Below, one piece after another: positions 1-11,316 of a DNA stretch of 64,000 nucleotides. Where the stretch lies: the NCBI GenBank assembly GCA_030267565.1, contig BRXU01000001.1:3410001-3474000 (forward strand), given 5' to 3'. The position numbers and the translations under genes were made by a program. The notes beneath the pieces are model-generated. The model saw nothing but the letters and a program-made list of their open reading frames with translations, was not told the origin of the DNA and made no database searches. Origin of the DNA: Pleodorina starrii (lineage: Eukaryota; Chlorophyta; Chlorophyceae; Chlamydomonadales; Volvocaceae). How positions within the stretch are numbered: position 1 is the stretch's first letter; the number at the start of each line of letters is the position of its first letter.

Positions 1-99
1 CTTGTCACACGGGCATCCGCCATAGGCGCACGCTCAACCGCGCAATTAGCACGACACATGGACAAGGCGTGTCGTCGTCAGTGCATCATGTCCAACTGC
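1..99 (+). repeat. Left inverted repeat of the 4.5-kb element
   Basis: Identical to the reverse complement of 4436-4534. It begins at or before the window edge. It contains an ATG (58-60) opening a frame that reads MDKACRRQCIMSNC; because the repeat is inverted, the same peptide is encoded on the minus strand at the other end. Confidence 0.9.
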
Positions 100-765
100 A
101 TACGCGCCGCGCCCACGTCACCCACGGCCTCACCGGCCCCTACAGTCCACGGCCGCGGAGCCCCGCGGAGCTCCGAGGGACGGCCATTCCCGTCGTGGCG
201 GGGACGCGTTGGGCGACGGCTCCAGCCGCACTGCCTGTTCCCCGCCCGACACGCCCGGCCGCCGGCTACTGGGGGCGGGCCGCTCCCTACACAGCCGCTC
301 GCCGCCGCCGCCGGGCACCATTACCGCCTAAGCATCATCGTCGCTGCGTGCTCCGCAGGCCTCAAGCTAGCCCCCGGGCCGCCCCCGGGAGCCCACCCGG
401 GGTACCCGCCCCCGCCACCGGGCTAGGGAGCGGCGGGAGGCCCGCTACCGCCGCCGCCGGGCCACGGGCCTGGCGGTGGCGCGCACCCGGGAGGCGGCGT
501 GCCCCCGCCACCCTGGTCAGAGGCCAACGTGTTGGGAGAGGTGCGTGAGGCTTTCCGGCAGCGGCAGCGACCGGACGCGCCAGCCGACATGGGCACATTA
601 GTGGAGCGCATTAAGGCGTACCCTGGCAGGGGCCGGTCGGAGCAGCGGATTTGCCTGCAGTACGCCACGAGTAGGTCCTGCACCCAGGGTCCCCGAGGGT
701 GCAAGTTTGCCCACCCCGTGCCGGGGCTGCTGGGGCACATGCTTGCGGGCCTGCCACCGGGTTGA
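58..765 (+). pseudogene. Interrupted Pro/Gly-rich frame ending in a CCCH zinc-finger-like motif
   Basis: One frame runs from the ATG in the left inverted repeat to a TGA at 763-765, broken once by a TAG at 424-426. Before the stop it is Pro/Gly-rich (a GAHPGYPPPPPG-like stretch). After it come a GAHPGGGVPPPPW segment, a charged helix-like part (SEANVLGEVREAF) and a Cys-x8-Cys-x6-Cys-x3-His pattern at about 650-715, close to the CCCH zinc-finger spacing (C-x7/8-C-x5-C-x3-H). The function may be nucleic-acid binding for the element. It is either a decayed gene or exons of one whose splicing I could not resolve. No ATG opens the second half before 589. Confidence 0.4.
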
Positions 766-999
766 GGGGGTGCGTAGGGGTCATTGGCAGGCCGAGAGCG
801 GTGGGAACGCAGGCAGGCAAGGAAAGGGGACGGGTCGAGAGGTCGCGCACTTTGGGCGGGTGGCGTCTGATGGCTCGCGCGCCACCGGGGTGCCCGTGGA
901 CAGGCATCGGAGACGGAGACGGAGGGGAAGCTTGAAGGGGCGGGGGACGCGGGATCGGCCGAGCTGGGGCCGGGGACGGAGCTGAGGGCGGTTGGACGC

Positions 1000-1827
1000 A
1001 TGTGGTACCCGGGATTAGATCAGCCACCGTTGGATGCGGCAGGGGACCCGGACCCAGCAGTTGACGGCGCGTGGGGCGCGGAAGGAGACATTACGGATTT
1101 GCCGCAAGACCCGCTACTCCCAGTACGCCCGCGCCAGTTGAACCGCCCTGTAATAAACCCGGTTCCCGGCCCCGCGCCCCAGCCCTTAGCGTACTGCGGC
1201 ACTTCACTGCCGTTCGACCAGATGCGCGAAGCAGTAGGCCAGCTGTGCGCGCCACGCCCGCCTGACCACGTTGATCTCCAGGCAACGTAAAAAGAGTTTA
1301 CAGCGTACGCCCGACAAGGGCTCCCCGACCCCGACCACTTCCAGTCGGGTCTCCTCCGGCAGCGGGCCCCGGCACTCGCGGAATACTTTCGGCTCACCCA
1401 GGGGAATCGGCAGCAGATGGGGAGGGAGGCGTCCCGGGTACTCGGCATGGTCTCCCAGGTGGCGGCGGTAGCAGCGACGGCCGGACTTTTGGTGCAGCGC
1501 AGTGGTGTGGGCGCCGGCGACGGTGTGTACGGCAGGGGGGAGCAACGCGGCGGCCTCAGCAGTGGATATGGTCCCGGTGCAGTCGCCGCCGGTGAGGACT
1601 TGTATGGCGGGATACGGCAGGGACCAGGTGGGCAGCTATGGAGGGTTCCCGGCCACCAGTTTGTACATGGGTTACGGCAGAGTGCAGTCGGACGATACGG
1701 CACCGGACAGGATCACAATGACCCGTTCATAACAAGCGGAGGCACGGGCCAGCTCCGAGGTAGGGTGACAAGTGAGGAGCCTTCGTTTGGTGGGTGTCGG
1801 GGCGATTCCCTGGATGGGGTGCACTAA
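1000..1827 (+). pseudogene. Element-internal frame with one in-frame stop, Gly/Tyr-rich C-terminal half
   Basis: An ATG at 1000 opens a frame that hits a TAA at 1288-1290 and then continues in the same frame to 1827. The part after the stop looks protein-like (charged segment with PDPDHFQSGLLRQRAPALAE) and passes into a Gly/Tyr/Gln-rich tail with YGRG-, SSGYGPG- and YGGIRQG-type blocks. A neighbouring frame at 1600-1690 also reads Gly-Tyr-rich. No family is recognised. It is most likely a degraded structural or DNA-binding gene of the surrounding inverted-repeat element. Confidence 0.35.
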
Positions 1828-3642
1828 ACGCAGCAGGTCCCGGGTTACGGCGGCGGCTCCCTGGATCGGGGCAACTACAGAGCGGGTAGCGGGGCCGGCG
1901 TAGTGGTAACGGGATTAGCAATCAGCCGTCAGCGTTTGTCGGGCTTGCGACACCCGCTGTCGCCAGTGTTGGCAATGTCTCCGGGCGGGGGGCGCGGACG
2001 GGGACGTAGGTGACATGTCGACAGCGGAAATGGACAGATGGGATGTAATTGGATCGGAATTGGATCTGGTGGGAGGGCGGTGAACGTCCCGGTGCAGCAC
2101 GCGAAACGCCATGGGTATGGACACAAACCTGCCGTTGGCGGTGCCGTTGACCATGGAGCCACTAGCGGTTTCAGGACCCCGCGGGACCGACAGAGAGTCG
2201 GCGACTTGTCGATACGCGACTTGAACGCTTTAGCAAATGTAGTCACGCCCATGGCAGCGTTGTGCGGGCTTCTGTTAACGATACCGGTACCGGTGGGGCT
2301 CCTGGGCGCGCAGTCAGTTAGGTGTCGTGGGATGACGCAAACCAACGAACGGGCAGTATAAGTGCACCCCCTTTTTTTATATGTGCCACGAAAGGAAACC
2401 GAAGATAAAGCGAACCGGGAACCAATATCGCCCCCAAGTGCGCCTCCTCGCCTTGCTTTATCTCTTCAGAGCAGCTCGAGGGCGTGTCACGCAGTCGCAG
2501 TCGCAGGGGACGTGACCAAGCGAGCTGCCTCAGAGGTGGCATTCGACGGGACCGCGAGAGGTGGACCGATTGGGGGGCTGCTGCAGCTGCCGCCTGAGGG
2601 TTGGATGACGCCCATGTGGGCAGCGGTCGGGGCGATGTACGCCGCCCGGTCCGGAGCAACGATGCGGACCGGTCCTGCTCACAGCGTGCGGTTGCCGATA
2701 CCGCCGCACGGAAGACGGACGGTGCACGATCCACTGTTCTTCTCCCCAAGCGGATCAGGGAAGGACTGCGATCGCATACCGGTATCGCGGACACACGGGG
2801 GTGGAGAAGCGATGCGTGCGTGCAGCGCCGGGGATGCACCCCTGAGGAGGCGTGACACGTTACAACACGACACGAGGGTCACTCAGCTGCCGGTACCCCC
2901 ATAACTCCAGTCAGCCGCCGCACGCATTGTGCGGAAACCCAAACCTGGACCCCAGCCAAGCTTGAACCCAGACCTCCAGACTTGCAGCTCCGGTCCTGCA
3001 ACGTAGCCATGACGCGCGCGCCGCACCGCGTCACGTGAGGCAATCCGTTCGCGGACGGACCCATCCCACACGGCGCTCCCCATCAGCACCACAACACCGG
3101 CGAAGCCGTCACCCCAACCCAACCCATCACACACCCCATTCGCCCGACCCTTGCTGCGGCGCCCCGTGACCCCGACTCCGGCCCGGATCCTGGACCTGAT
3201 CCTGGGGGGCCTGGTTCCCAGCACCCAACCGCACAGGGCCTCAGCAGCACCTGCAACGCCCACCAGCCCGCCGAGGACTCGACCAGCGGCACTGCCCACC
3301 ACCGACGTACGGCCCTTCTCGCTCCTAAGCCCTTCGGGAACTAGTCTCCCCTTGGCTGCCCACCGCACCCCTGCCACATCGACGGGTGCGGAACAGGGCC
3401 CACCCGTCCAGACCTTCCCCGAACCGAGCCGCCCGCCCGGACGTCAACGAAGCGACGCGGAAAGGTGGCGGGCTTTCCGGTGTCCTCCGTGGCGGCACCC
3501 CCACACCGCCGCGACGGCGCAACCGCCAGCTGAGGAACGGACCGACCCTGGCTGCGGGGCTCAGGCATGCGCCCTAGCCGCCCATGCCGCTGACGGCCGG
3601 TCGGCGCTTATTGCTCCTGTCCTGTCCTGACAAATCTCCCAC
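1828..3642. other. Element interior without a convincing gene
   Basis: GC-rich sequence with many short overlapping frames and no recognisable domain. A short frame at 2118-2234 (MGMDTNLPLAVPL start) and another at 2038-2361 look weakly protein-like but have no family match that I can name. Confidence 0.3.
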
Positions 3643-4392
3643 TCACCGGGCGCATAACTCGCCACCCAAGTTCACACGAGCACCGCGCGCTGCCCCGCCC
3701 TTGCCCCGCCCCGCCGAGGGGCAACAACCAAACGGCGGAGCAAATGCCGTTGCACCAGCACCCAGTGCCTGCTCCTGGGCCGCGCGGCCGGTTCCCAACC
3801 CATACCCGCTGGGCCGCCCCAACCCCGACCCCGGCACATGGCACCAGTGCGGTGCCGCAGCCGCCCGGTTGGGGTTCCGGCCGGCAGGCTGGAAGGGCAC
3901 CACAGGGGCAGCACACCGGCGGGGGGCAGAGGGCGCCGACTCGCGCCGCCGCTGCCGCGGGTGCAGCACGTGGGGAGGGCCGGGGCGGGGCAGCACCACA
4001 GCACGTGGGGCGGCGCTTGCAATCCCCGCCACGCCCCAAGGCAAACTGGAGAGCGCGGCGCAACAGCACCTCCACCTCCACCGGTCCGACAGCTGCGGCC
4101 CGACTGCACGCGGGGCCGCGGCCTGGGGGCCCTCGCGCGTGCGCCCCCCCGCCCTGCGACGGCCCCTGCCGCCCTCCTCGATGCTGTGACTCCAAGCGCT
4201 GGGGTTCCAGCCGCTGCCGGGGTACCCGCCGTAAGGCGCGCCGCCGCCCGCAGGCACGCCGCCGTATGGCGCTCCGCCGCCCGCCGCGGCGTTGCTGCCG
4301 AGTAGTCTCCCGTGAAGGTCGACGCCACCGCCCGCCGGGCCCCCGAACGCCCCGTGGCCGCCCGGGTGGCCGCCCGTGGCCGCCCGGGCCAC
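3643..4392 (-). CDS. Gly-rich low-complexity reading frame in the element
   Basis: A 249-codon open frame on the minus strand, beginning just inside the right inverted repeat. The first 70 residues are Gly/Pro/Tyr-rich with a repeated GGGAPYGG unit; the rest is Arg/Ala/Pro-rich and could simply reflect high GC. It is in frame with the inverted-repeat peptide MDKACRRQCIMSNC, separated only by sequence reading QSETAYPTVGGYSGGGPGGHG, in an overlapping longer frame (3608-4786). No conserved domain is visible, so its reality as a gene is uncertain. Confidence 0.25.
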   Translation of the reverse strand: MARAATGGHPGGHGAFGGPAGGGVDLHGRLLGSNAAAGGGAPYGGVPAGGGAPYGGYPGSGWNPSAWSHSIEEGGRGRRRAGGRTREGPQAAAPRAVGPQLSDRWRWRCCCAALSSLPWGVAGIASAAPRAVVLPRPGPPHVLHPRQRRRESAPSAPRRCAAPVVPFQPAGRNPNRAAAAPHWCHVPGSGLGRPSGYGLGTGRAAQEQALGAGATAFAPPFGCCPSAGRGKGGAARGARVNLGGELCAR

Positions 4393-4435
4393 CGCCAGAA
4401 TAGCCCCCGACGGTAGGGTAGGCAGTCTCGGACTG

Positions 4436-4534
4436 GCAGTTGGACATGATGCACTGACGACGACACGCCTTGTCCATGTGTCGTGCTAATTGCGCGGTTG
4501 AGCGTGCGCCTATGGCGGATGCCCGTGTGACAAG
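4436..4534 (-). repeat. Right inverted repeat of the 4.5-kb element
   Basis: Exact reverse complement of 1-99. The sequence just outside (from 4535) has no partner in the window, so it is taken as flanking DNA. Confidence 0.9.
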
Positions 4535-4602
4535 CAGTGGACTCGGGAAATCTGGTTGATGTAAAACCCAAAGCCCCCTAACCCGGAGGACAGCGTTCGG
4601 AA

Positions 4603-4680
4603 CAGGACGGCAGGAGTTGAACCTGCATACTCCCAGGGGAGTAACACCGAGCATCCCGAGCAGGAGTTGCACGTGGAGCG
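4603..4680 (-). other. tRNA-like fragment (possible SINE remnant)
   Basis: On the minus strand a perfect T-arm can be drawn: 5-bp stem GCAGG/CCTGC enclosing TTCAACT, which fits the TPsiC loop and the Pol III B-box. Beside it is a 6-bp hairpin (TACTCC/GGAGTA with a 4-base loop) resembling the long variable arm of class II tRNAs. No matching acceptor, D-arm or A-box was found, so this is not an intact tRNA gene. tRNA-derived SINEs are known in Chlamydomonas, which makes a remnant plausible. Confidence 0.3.
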
Positions 4681-5914
4681 TCCATGCTTCGGTGCCTGAT
4701 TGCCCGTCCGTCCCTCCCCGCTGGCGTGTGCAGACCATAACCCGTGCCAACAGCAAGCCTCCCTTTTTACCTTGACCGGCAGCCAAACGCCATCGTCCTG
4801 TTGTGCGCTTTCAGTAGCCTTATATTGGTCCAGCCACGGTACAGCGCTGGCCATCTGCCCCGCAGCGGGGCCAGTGTTTCATATCGAGCGCTTCCATGGC
4901 CGCCAGCCCTGCACTTATGACCTACGTCGTCAATCCATTCTTTGACCTTTCATGTTGAGCTTCTGGAAACTCGTAACGTGCGGACTGGGTCATCAAGCGT
5001 GCCTTTCAAGTCGACTATGCAGAAAGGCTAGCCCTTGATCCTTTTCAATCCGAAATGTCATCTATGTGCTATAATGCACGACTAGCCTATGCGCTTTGGC
5101 GCTCTGGGACGGGTGCCAAGCGTGAAATCCTGTCATCTATGGTCGGGTCGACCTCGAAGGTGCCTGTCCATCTAAGTTTATTGCTATACTTGTTCAAGTA
5201 TTTACCATGCTTTGACTATACAAACTCGCGAGCCCGGTCGCGATTGCATGTGAGATTATGCAATAGTGTGACCTTTGTCCGGCAGTCACAGTTTCCATCT
5301 CCCAGCGTATGCCCGCTTTGCGCAAAATTCAAGCTATAAATAAAAGCAAAAATTAGCTCAATCTGTGCTCCTGGCCTTGGCGCAGTTCGTTAGGCCCAAC
5401 CTCTCCAACCTCCACTCCGGCGCATAGGCACTCCGGCAGGGGGGGGATCCGTTTTGCATAGACATATCAAGGTTAACGTCATGAATACTTACAGTTTAAG
5501 TAATCTGTGTTAAATATATATAATTTACTGTAATCTGGGAGTCTAGCCATACGGTGCGTGCCGCGGCGCGCACTATCACCTGCAACAGGCTCTCTTATAA
5601 TTTTTTCAAAACAATGTGAGAGATCTCTTAGTTTTCAGAAATAAAAACGATCACAGCAACAATTCGACTTCAACGGTCGTTTCCCCTGAGTTCGCTGTCG
5701 TACGAGTACACTTTTTGGTACGTTACGCAAGGTGATGGACCTACTTGTTATTGACATCCGCGTTTTACCTACTTATCGACACATTAACGTAGAAGTTGGA
5801 CGACTCACAAATTTAGACGAATTTCAGTCCTGTTGGATTGCCGTAATTTGCCAGCCGAACACCGTCGGAAGGTTACCTGAGGGGGGAACCAACAGCGGTG
5901 CCGCCGCATTGAAC
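4681..5914. other. Intergenic region upstream of the pherophorin gene
   Basis: No gene seen. From about 5340 to 5720 the sequence is much more AT-rich than the window average, with short A/T runs, and probably contains the pherophorin promoter and 5' untranslated region. The frame holding the pherophorin start is open back to 5732, so an upstream start cannot be fully excluded. Confidence 0.4.
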
Positions 5915-8900
5915 ATGATGACGACAATGAGGGGCGGAGCTCTGTTGTTAGCTGTCCTGGCGGTGGTTGTAGGGTGAGTTGCAACATTGCAAACGCTTCG
6001 CTTGCTGGCTGCTACCAGAATCCCTCAATTCCAAGTACCTTCAACGCTGGAACTGTTTATATTACAATATGATATAAGTACCTTTTGTCTACGGAGCTCA
6101 GTAATGCACCCGTCCCTGTTTCCGTTACGCATGAATTGATGGCGCTGTTAAGTGCCAGAATGTTGCTCGCGCAGCTGTCAGTGCTTTCCCAAAGCAACCC
6201 ATGCGCAATACATTGCTGCATTTTGCGCTGTAGACCACCCTTTCCTCTTTTTGCTCTGCCTGCGCCTCTGCGTGCAGGGTGACGCACGGCCTGACTTTTC
6301 CCTATGTGAAGTGCGCAAAGAGGCCCTCGGCTTACAGCCTGGCGCCCACAATTCGGAGGCCGGACAATAACACCTTTTGCTTCACGGTTAAGGTTGCTGT
6401 TCCGGACAATTGCACCAACTACTGCTGCGCTAAGGCGGACTTGCGCAAGATCCTGGTAAGCTACATACCGGTACAAAAACAAGTCGGATAGCTGCCAACT
6501 GCGAGGCAGCTGGTGTGAGGGCCGCGGACAGCCCATGTCCGCCCACCGCCCGCCTATCTCGTCGCGAATGAATAAGTTACCACATAGGTAAAAAACCGGC
6601 ACGCCACGCCTGTGCCTGACCTTAGCGCAAACTCCAGCTCTTCATCCTTAAGACATAAACAAGCAAACAAACATGCCTCGTGTTTGCTGCTCCCTGCCGC
6701 GCGCCAAGCGGAGGCTCGCCAGTCCCACCTGTTCCTCCTAGCGCAACTCGATCGCTAACCGCGCTGCTGCGCGCCGCGCGCGCCTTCCCCCCGCCCGCAC
6801 CCGCAGATCGACATCAACCCGGAGTGCAACGTCAAGAACCCCGGCCTCATCGCCACCATCAACGGCCACCCCACCGCCATCGGCCCCGGCTTCGAGCCCG
6901 GCCTCGACGGCCCGGAGGACGCCTACCTGCTGCGTCTGACTCAGCTGGGTCTGAACCTCACCAACGCCAACAACACAGAGATCTGCGTTACGCTGGGCCT
7001 TAACCCCGCCGGCAATGGCTGCGACACAGTGGAGCAGTTCTGCCGCCCGCCGCCCGGCGCGCCCGCCGGCACCTGCACCGCCGCGCTCTTCGACGTCAAG
7101 AACGACTGCTGCCCCGTCAAGTCCTTCCCGGAGTATGCCGCGCCGCCGTCGCCGTCAGCGCCGTCAGCGCCGTTTGCGCCACTGGTGCCGGGACTGGCGC
7201 CGGCGCTGCAGCCGTGCACCACTTGCGCTACGCTCAACTTGGAGCAGGTTATGCCCGGCGCGTTCTACAACAGGTCCTTCACCCCGGCGGAGTGCAAGAA
7301 GTGGTCAGAGATGGTGGTTGCGGACCTGACCGCGGAGGCGGCAGCGGTGGGCGCGACGCTGCTTGACGAGCCGCCGAGCATCACCTGCACGGACAACAAG
7401 CTGCAGGTTTGTTACGATAGCCGCGATTGCGACTGCGAATTCGGATTTGAATTTATGATAAATTGAAAATTCTGTTTTACAATTCAATGCGGGTAGTCGG
7501 ATGATGACCAAGCAGGCAAACGACTTTGCCGTGGTTACAGCGTGCACTCGGAAGAGCAGACCCTGGGAAGGGCAGAGTCAGCAAGCCAGCTGGCCATTAG
7601 TGCACTGCAGCGGAGACGTCGCGTTGTCGCAGCGCGACACCGCGCCAAGTCAAACGGCTGTGTTGCAAAACTTGCCGAAAAATCAAGCGCGCCCCCGGAA
7701 AGGCACACAGCGGCCCGAAGGCGCATGTCCAAGAGCCCAAGTTCCTCGAACCTCTCGCCCATGCAACATCCAACGGCCCAATCCGCCCGCCACACTGCTC
7801 GCACCTCGCAGGTTTGCAACAGGTTTGCGACGGCGGAGGAGGGAGCCAAGATGGAGAACTCGATCCATGACCTGCTGCGGTACTGGTACGGCACGATGGC
7901 CGACCCGTGCAAGGCCTACAACCGCGGGGCCTACAAGATATCCGGCCAGGTGTCCAACGGCGTCGACGACACGGGGTGCCTCAACTCCATGGTCGCTGTC
8001 TCGTGCGACCCGCCGCTCGCCGACTTCCCCAAGTGCAAGTAGGTCGTTGGGCGGCCGAGGAGGGAGGGGCCAGTTGGTTGGCCGGTTGGGCATCTTGACC
8101 ATAAGCACGCGATGACGCCGGAAGTTTACACCAGCCAAGCTCGCGCCGCGTTCCTTCGCGCTGCCCCAATGAGCGCTCCTTCGTCGCGCCTCAGCCCGCT
8201 CCCTCGCCCCGCCCGTCCGCTCCCGTCCCGGGCTCTCGGCGCCGCAGGTGTGATACCATCGCCGGCGCGACGCCCTTCTACGCCCTGCCATACCTGGAGC
8301 AGGCCCCCGGCCGTACGAACAGCACGACGTTGTACTGCTTCCAGCTCATCGTGAGGGAGCCGTGGGACCCGGAGGTACGGCAGCAGCGGCAGTCGTGCGG
8401 AAGGCCGGCGCGCACGCACATGACGCGCAGCGGTGTGCATGTGCACTCGGCGCCGCGCATCTACGTACCCAGCATGCAGCCAACTCAAACCCCCGCGCGC
8501 GCGTGTTTCTCCACAGCACTTCCCGCTCAGCACTCACACGCGCCTCGCCTCGCCTCGCCTCGCCTTTCCGCGCCTCGGCGTACCCTGATGTCTCTGCCTT
8601 GTGCCTTTCAAGAAAGCCCCAATCCCACCTCCTCGCTCTCGCGCCATTCCCCCATCCAATCCCACCTGTTCTCCACCTTCCTTTTCATCGCCACAAATCG
8701 AAAACCTGTGCCCCTCCTGTTTGTCTTGCTCCTCCTGTTCGGGTCCGCCCAGAGCGCCTGTGGCAAGACCACCACGCTGCTCAAGGCGGAGGTCTACGCG
8801 GACGACACGCGCCGCCGCAGGATTCGCGGCCTCGCTATTAAGTCCGCCAAGGCGGCGGTGCCGCGCTTCGTCTCCCCCAGCTGGTCGAGCAGCGGCGAAA

Positions 8901-9435
8901 ACACGCTCAAGTTCTCGTCCCTCAACTGGAGCCTGGAGGAGGCCCATGGTGCCAAGCTGTGCATGGAGATTGACAACGCGTTTGGCGTCGGTCCCTTCTG
9001 CTTCGGCGGTTCGACCGAGACGTGCAAGTGAGTTGCGCGGCTGGTTGGTTGGTTGGTTGGTGGGTTGGTTGGTTTGACGCGCATGTATGTGGCGGAGAGG
9101 GTGCGCAGGGCAGGGAGGGGGTTTGAAGGAGGGGGAAGGAGGAAGGAGGGGTGGGACGTGGGAGGGAGGGGACTTGCGGGGGCGTCCGATGCCCCGTGCT
9201 GGTGCGCCAAAGGGCTGGCCAGCGTCACAGCATAGCGTCAGGATGTAGTAAGTATTTGTTACAGAGGGCTCCAGGCCCCCGGGGGATGAATCGATGGAGC
9301 CAGGATACCGTCAGCAGCGCGCGCTTCCGCTCCCTCGCCCTGACTCGCCGCACCGCTGTCCTATCCCGCGCCCACAGGATCATCTTCTTCGATACGTCAA
9401 GGGACTGCTGCCCGATGTTCGATGCCTCCACTTGA
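5915..9435 (+). CDS. Pherophorin (two-domain extracellular matrix glycoprotein), 7 exons
   Basis: Predicted exons are 5915-5973, 6278-6455, 6807-7406, 7812-8038, 8248-8374, 8753-9027 and 9378-9435, giving 507 residues. Residues 1-22 (MMTTMRGGALLLAVLAVVVG) are a signal peptide. The first pherophorin domain covers about 24-187 with the hallmark FPYVKCAKRPSAYSLAP, CFTVKV, CCAKADLRKIL and IDINPEC blocks. A short Pro/Ser/Ala hinge follows (about 188-215), much shorter than in many pherophorins. The second domain has ITCTDNKLQVC, GATPFYALPYLEQAPG, TTLYCFQL and CGKTTTLLKAEVYADD and ends in ...CCPMFDAST. Cysteines and N-glycosylation sequons are numerous. Family knowledge: these are secreted, hydroxyproline-glycosylated cell-wall/ECM components. 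The start was chosen for the signal peptide. Confidence 0.9.
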
Positions 9436-9956
9436 GCGGGCAGCACCGCATGTCCACGGCTGCTGAGCGGATTCTGGTGGCCTGGAGCCCTACGAGAGGT
9501 CGGACGCTAGATACCAAAACAAAGTTTGGGCTGCCCGCCACCCACCAGGCTGGGAGTTTACCGCGGCTGCTGGGCTGGTTGGTTGGCTGCCTTTCGTCCG
9601 CTCACTGGGTTACCTATCTAGGGTTCCATCCCCGCCGGCCAGTTTCCAATGCTCATTAGCGAAGGTAGCGCGAGACACGATTTATTGTGATTCCTTGCGG
9701 AACCTAAATCTTGGTCAACCCCCACGGAACAACTCGTTGGGCGATGTTCGCCTGCGTGGCACGGGGTACGACAAGGTACGACAATCGCCGCCTGCTTTCG
9801 CATCGGGGCCCAAAGCCACGGGAGCTGCCTGCCTCACCCAGGGCACGGCGGGCTGATGAAGCTCGCTGGGGCGTTGGGCGACAACGGGGATCAAAGCGTG
9901 CGTGACAAGTGCCCCTTCGTGAGCTTGGAGCAATGCCCCACTGTGTGCAGAGCTGG

Positions 9957-9958
9957 TG

Positions 9959-9988
<30 letters not shown>
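9957..9988 (+). repeat. (GTT)n microsatellite
   Basis: About ten tandem GTT triplets in the probable 3' UTR of the pherophorin gene. Confidence 0.85.
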
Positions 9989-9989
<1 letters not shown>

Positions 9990-10292
9990 TCCATGTTTAG
10001 TATGTGCTTCACACACATGCCGGCTTTGCGCCCTCGGCTGCAAAGCCTGAGTTCGTGGCGGGGCTGGCAACGGCCCTTTGCTGCGCGCCAGGGCATTAAG
10101 CAAACTGTTACAATTTGTCCATTATCAGTACCTTTTACCGCAGGTACGGTATGGCTCGTTTGCCGCTGAAGCACGCGAAAATCACGGATATTTCCCTGCC
10201 GCCGGCGTGCGCGCGTGAGAGCGCGTCTCCACGTGTTGTGCTGACTGACATCATAATTACCAAAATGCAGTCAGGGAATCCTAAAGCCCGTG

Positions 10293-10297
10293 TGTAA
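10293..10297 (+). terminator. Candidate polyadenylation signal (TGTAA) for the pherophorin gene
   Basis: First TGTAA downstream of the pherophorin stop, the signal typical of Chlamydomonas and Volvox. It implies a 3' UTR of about 850 nt. Confidence 0.4.
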
Positions 10298-10592
10298 CGT
10301 GCTGAACAGGCTGTGGTGACGCGCGTAAGAGCCAGCGGCCGTTGCAGGCTGCTGGAACGGAATATGAATGGACGCCGCCGTAGTTCCTTGTCGGCACCGT
10401 GCGCGGCTGGCTGGTTAGGTTTGCGTGATGCCGTTACATATGGGGGCAGGTTGATTTGGCATTGTGCCGCAGGTGGCGAAACGGAGAGGCTGTGTTGTGG
10501 AAGCGCGCGCTCTTTATGCCTCGGCCTGCCTTTTGACGCACGTGCGGCTGTCTCGGCTGTGGGATGACATGCACGAGCGCGCGCTTGCGGAG

Positions 10593-10647
10593 AGTGGGCT
10601 TTGGAAAGAGAAGTACGGCAAGTGGGCTTTGGAAAGAGAAGTACGGC
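10593..10647 (+). repeat. 28-nt tandem duplication
   Basis: The 27 nt starting AGTGGGCTTTGGAAAGAG at 10593 recur immediately at 10621 with one spacer base and no mismatch. Confidence 0.85.
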
Positions 10648-11316
10648 GTCGTCTCTTTCGTTACACTTGCGGTTTAGGTACATGGTGCGTATACAGTATA
10701 TATCTTGTTTAGCATGGACGCAGACAAGCCATGACAGCAGGCACAGCAGGCATGTCATGAGATCTCCTACATGCAGGGAGGGGGCGAAGCGGCCGAATCT
10801 TGGCGTTCGTTGACAGTATATCGCTCGATGCGGGAGAGAGATGTGCTGCAATGACAGGATCGGATGTGCAGGGTGTGCTTAAGGCTAGCGAAGGCGAACA
10901 GGTCGTCCGCTCTTGACGTCCTCTTGGGCGACCACCTTCCTGTTGCGGACTGCATGGTCCGTCATGGTCATACCAACGTACTTCGATATTTCAAACGACT
11001 GTCAGTCGTACGCACGTACCGCAACCAGAAAGCACATTGTAAATTGCCGGAACCTGTTTCCGAGGTAGCGTAATGATATATTTACATGACACGTTACGTT
11101 ATCATTTTACAGGAAACGTGGTCAGTTCGCATGGGGTAACGGGTCCGTTACACGTTACGTGGCCAAAAAGTCTAACGTGGCCCCAGGGGGGGGTGTAATT
11201 GACCAAACGTTGATCCCTCGCCCCGTTACAGCCAGTACAACCTCATTTTAGCATAGTTTTGATTTCCTTCGAGACCAATCCTTCAGTTATGTCATATACG
11301 TTGGTATAACAAGCGC

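Larger units (their letters stand above)
1..4534. mobile_element. Transposon-like element with 99-bp terminal inverted repeats
   Basis: Positions 1-99 reappear as an exact reverse complement at 4436-4534, so the 4.5-kb segment is bounded by inverted repeats with no mismatch, which suggests recent activity or gene conversion. The left repeat starts at the first base of the window, so its true outer end and any target-site duplication cannot be seen. The interior is GC-rich and low in complexity, with interrupted reading frames on both strands rich in Gly, Pro, Tyr and Arg. I found no DDE transposase, reverse transcriptase or integrase motif. It may be a non-autonomous DNA transposon or a foldback element; a family name is not justified. 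Confidence 0.7.
9436..11079. other. Pherophorin 3' region and intergenic DNA
   Basis: No coding region could be supported on either strand. It holds the (GTT)n repeat, the TGTAA candidate and the 28-nt duplication, and runs up to the 11080 inverted repeat. Confidence 0.5.

Noticed and set aside
4603..4680. Functional tRNA gene
   Set aside because: Only a T-arm and a possible variable arm can be folded; no acceptor pairing, D-arm or A-box.
7501..7811. Coding frame leading into pherophorin exon 4
   Set aside because: Frame is open but unrelated to pherophorins; splicing at 7406/7812 restores the conserved DNKLQVCNRF junction.
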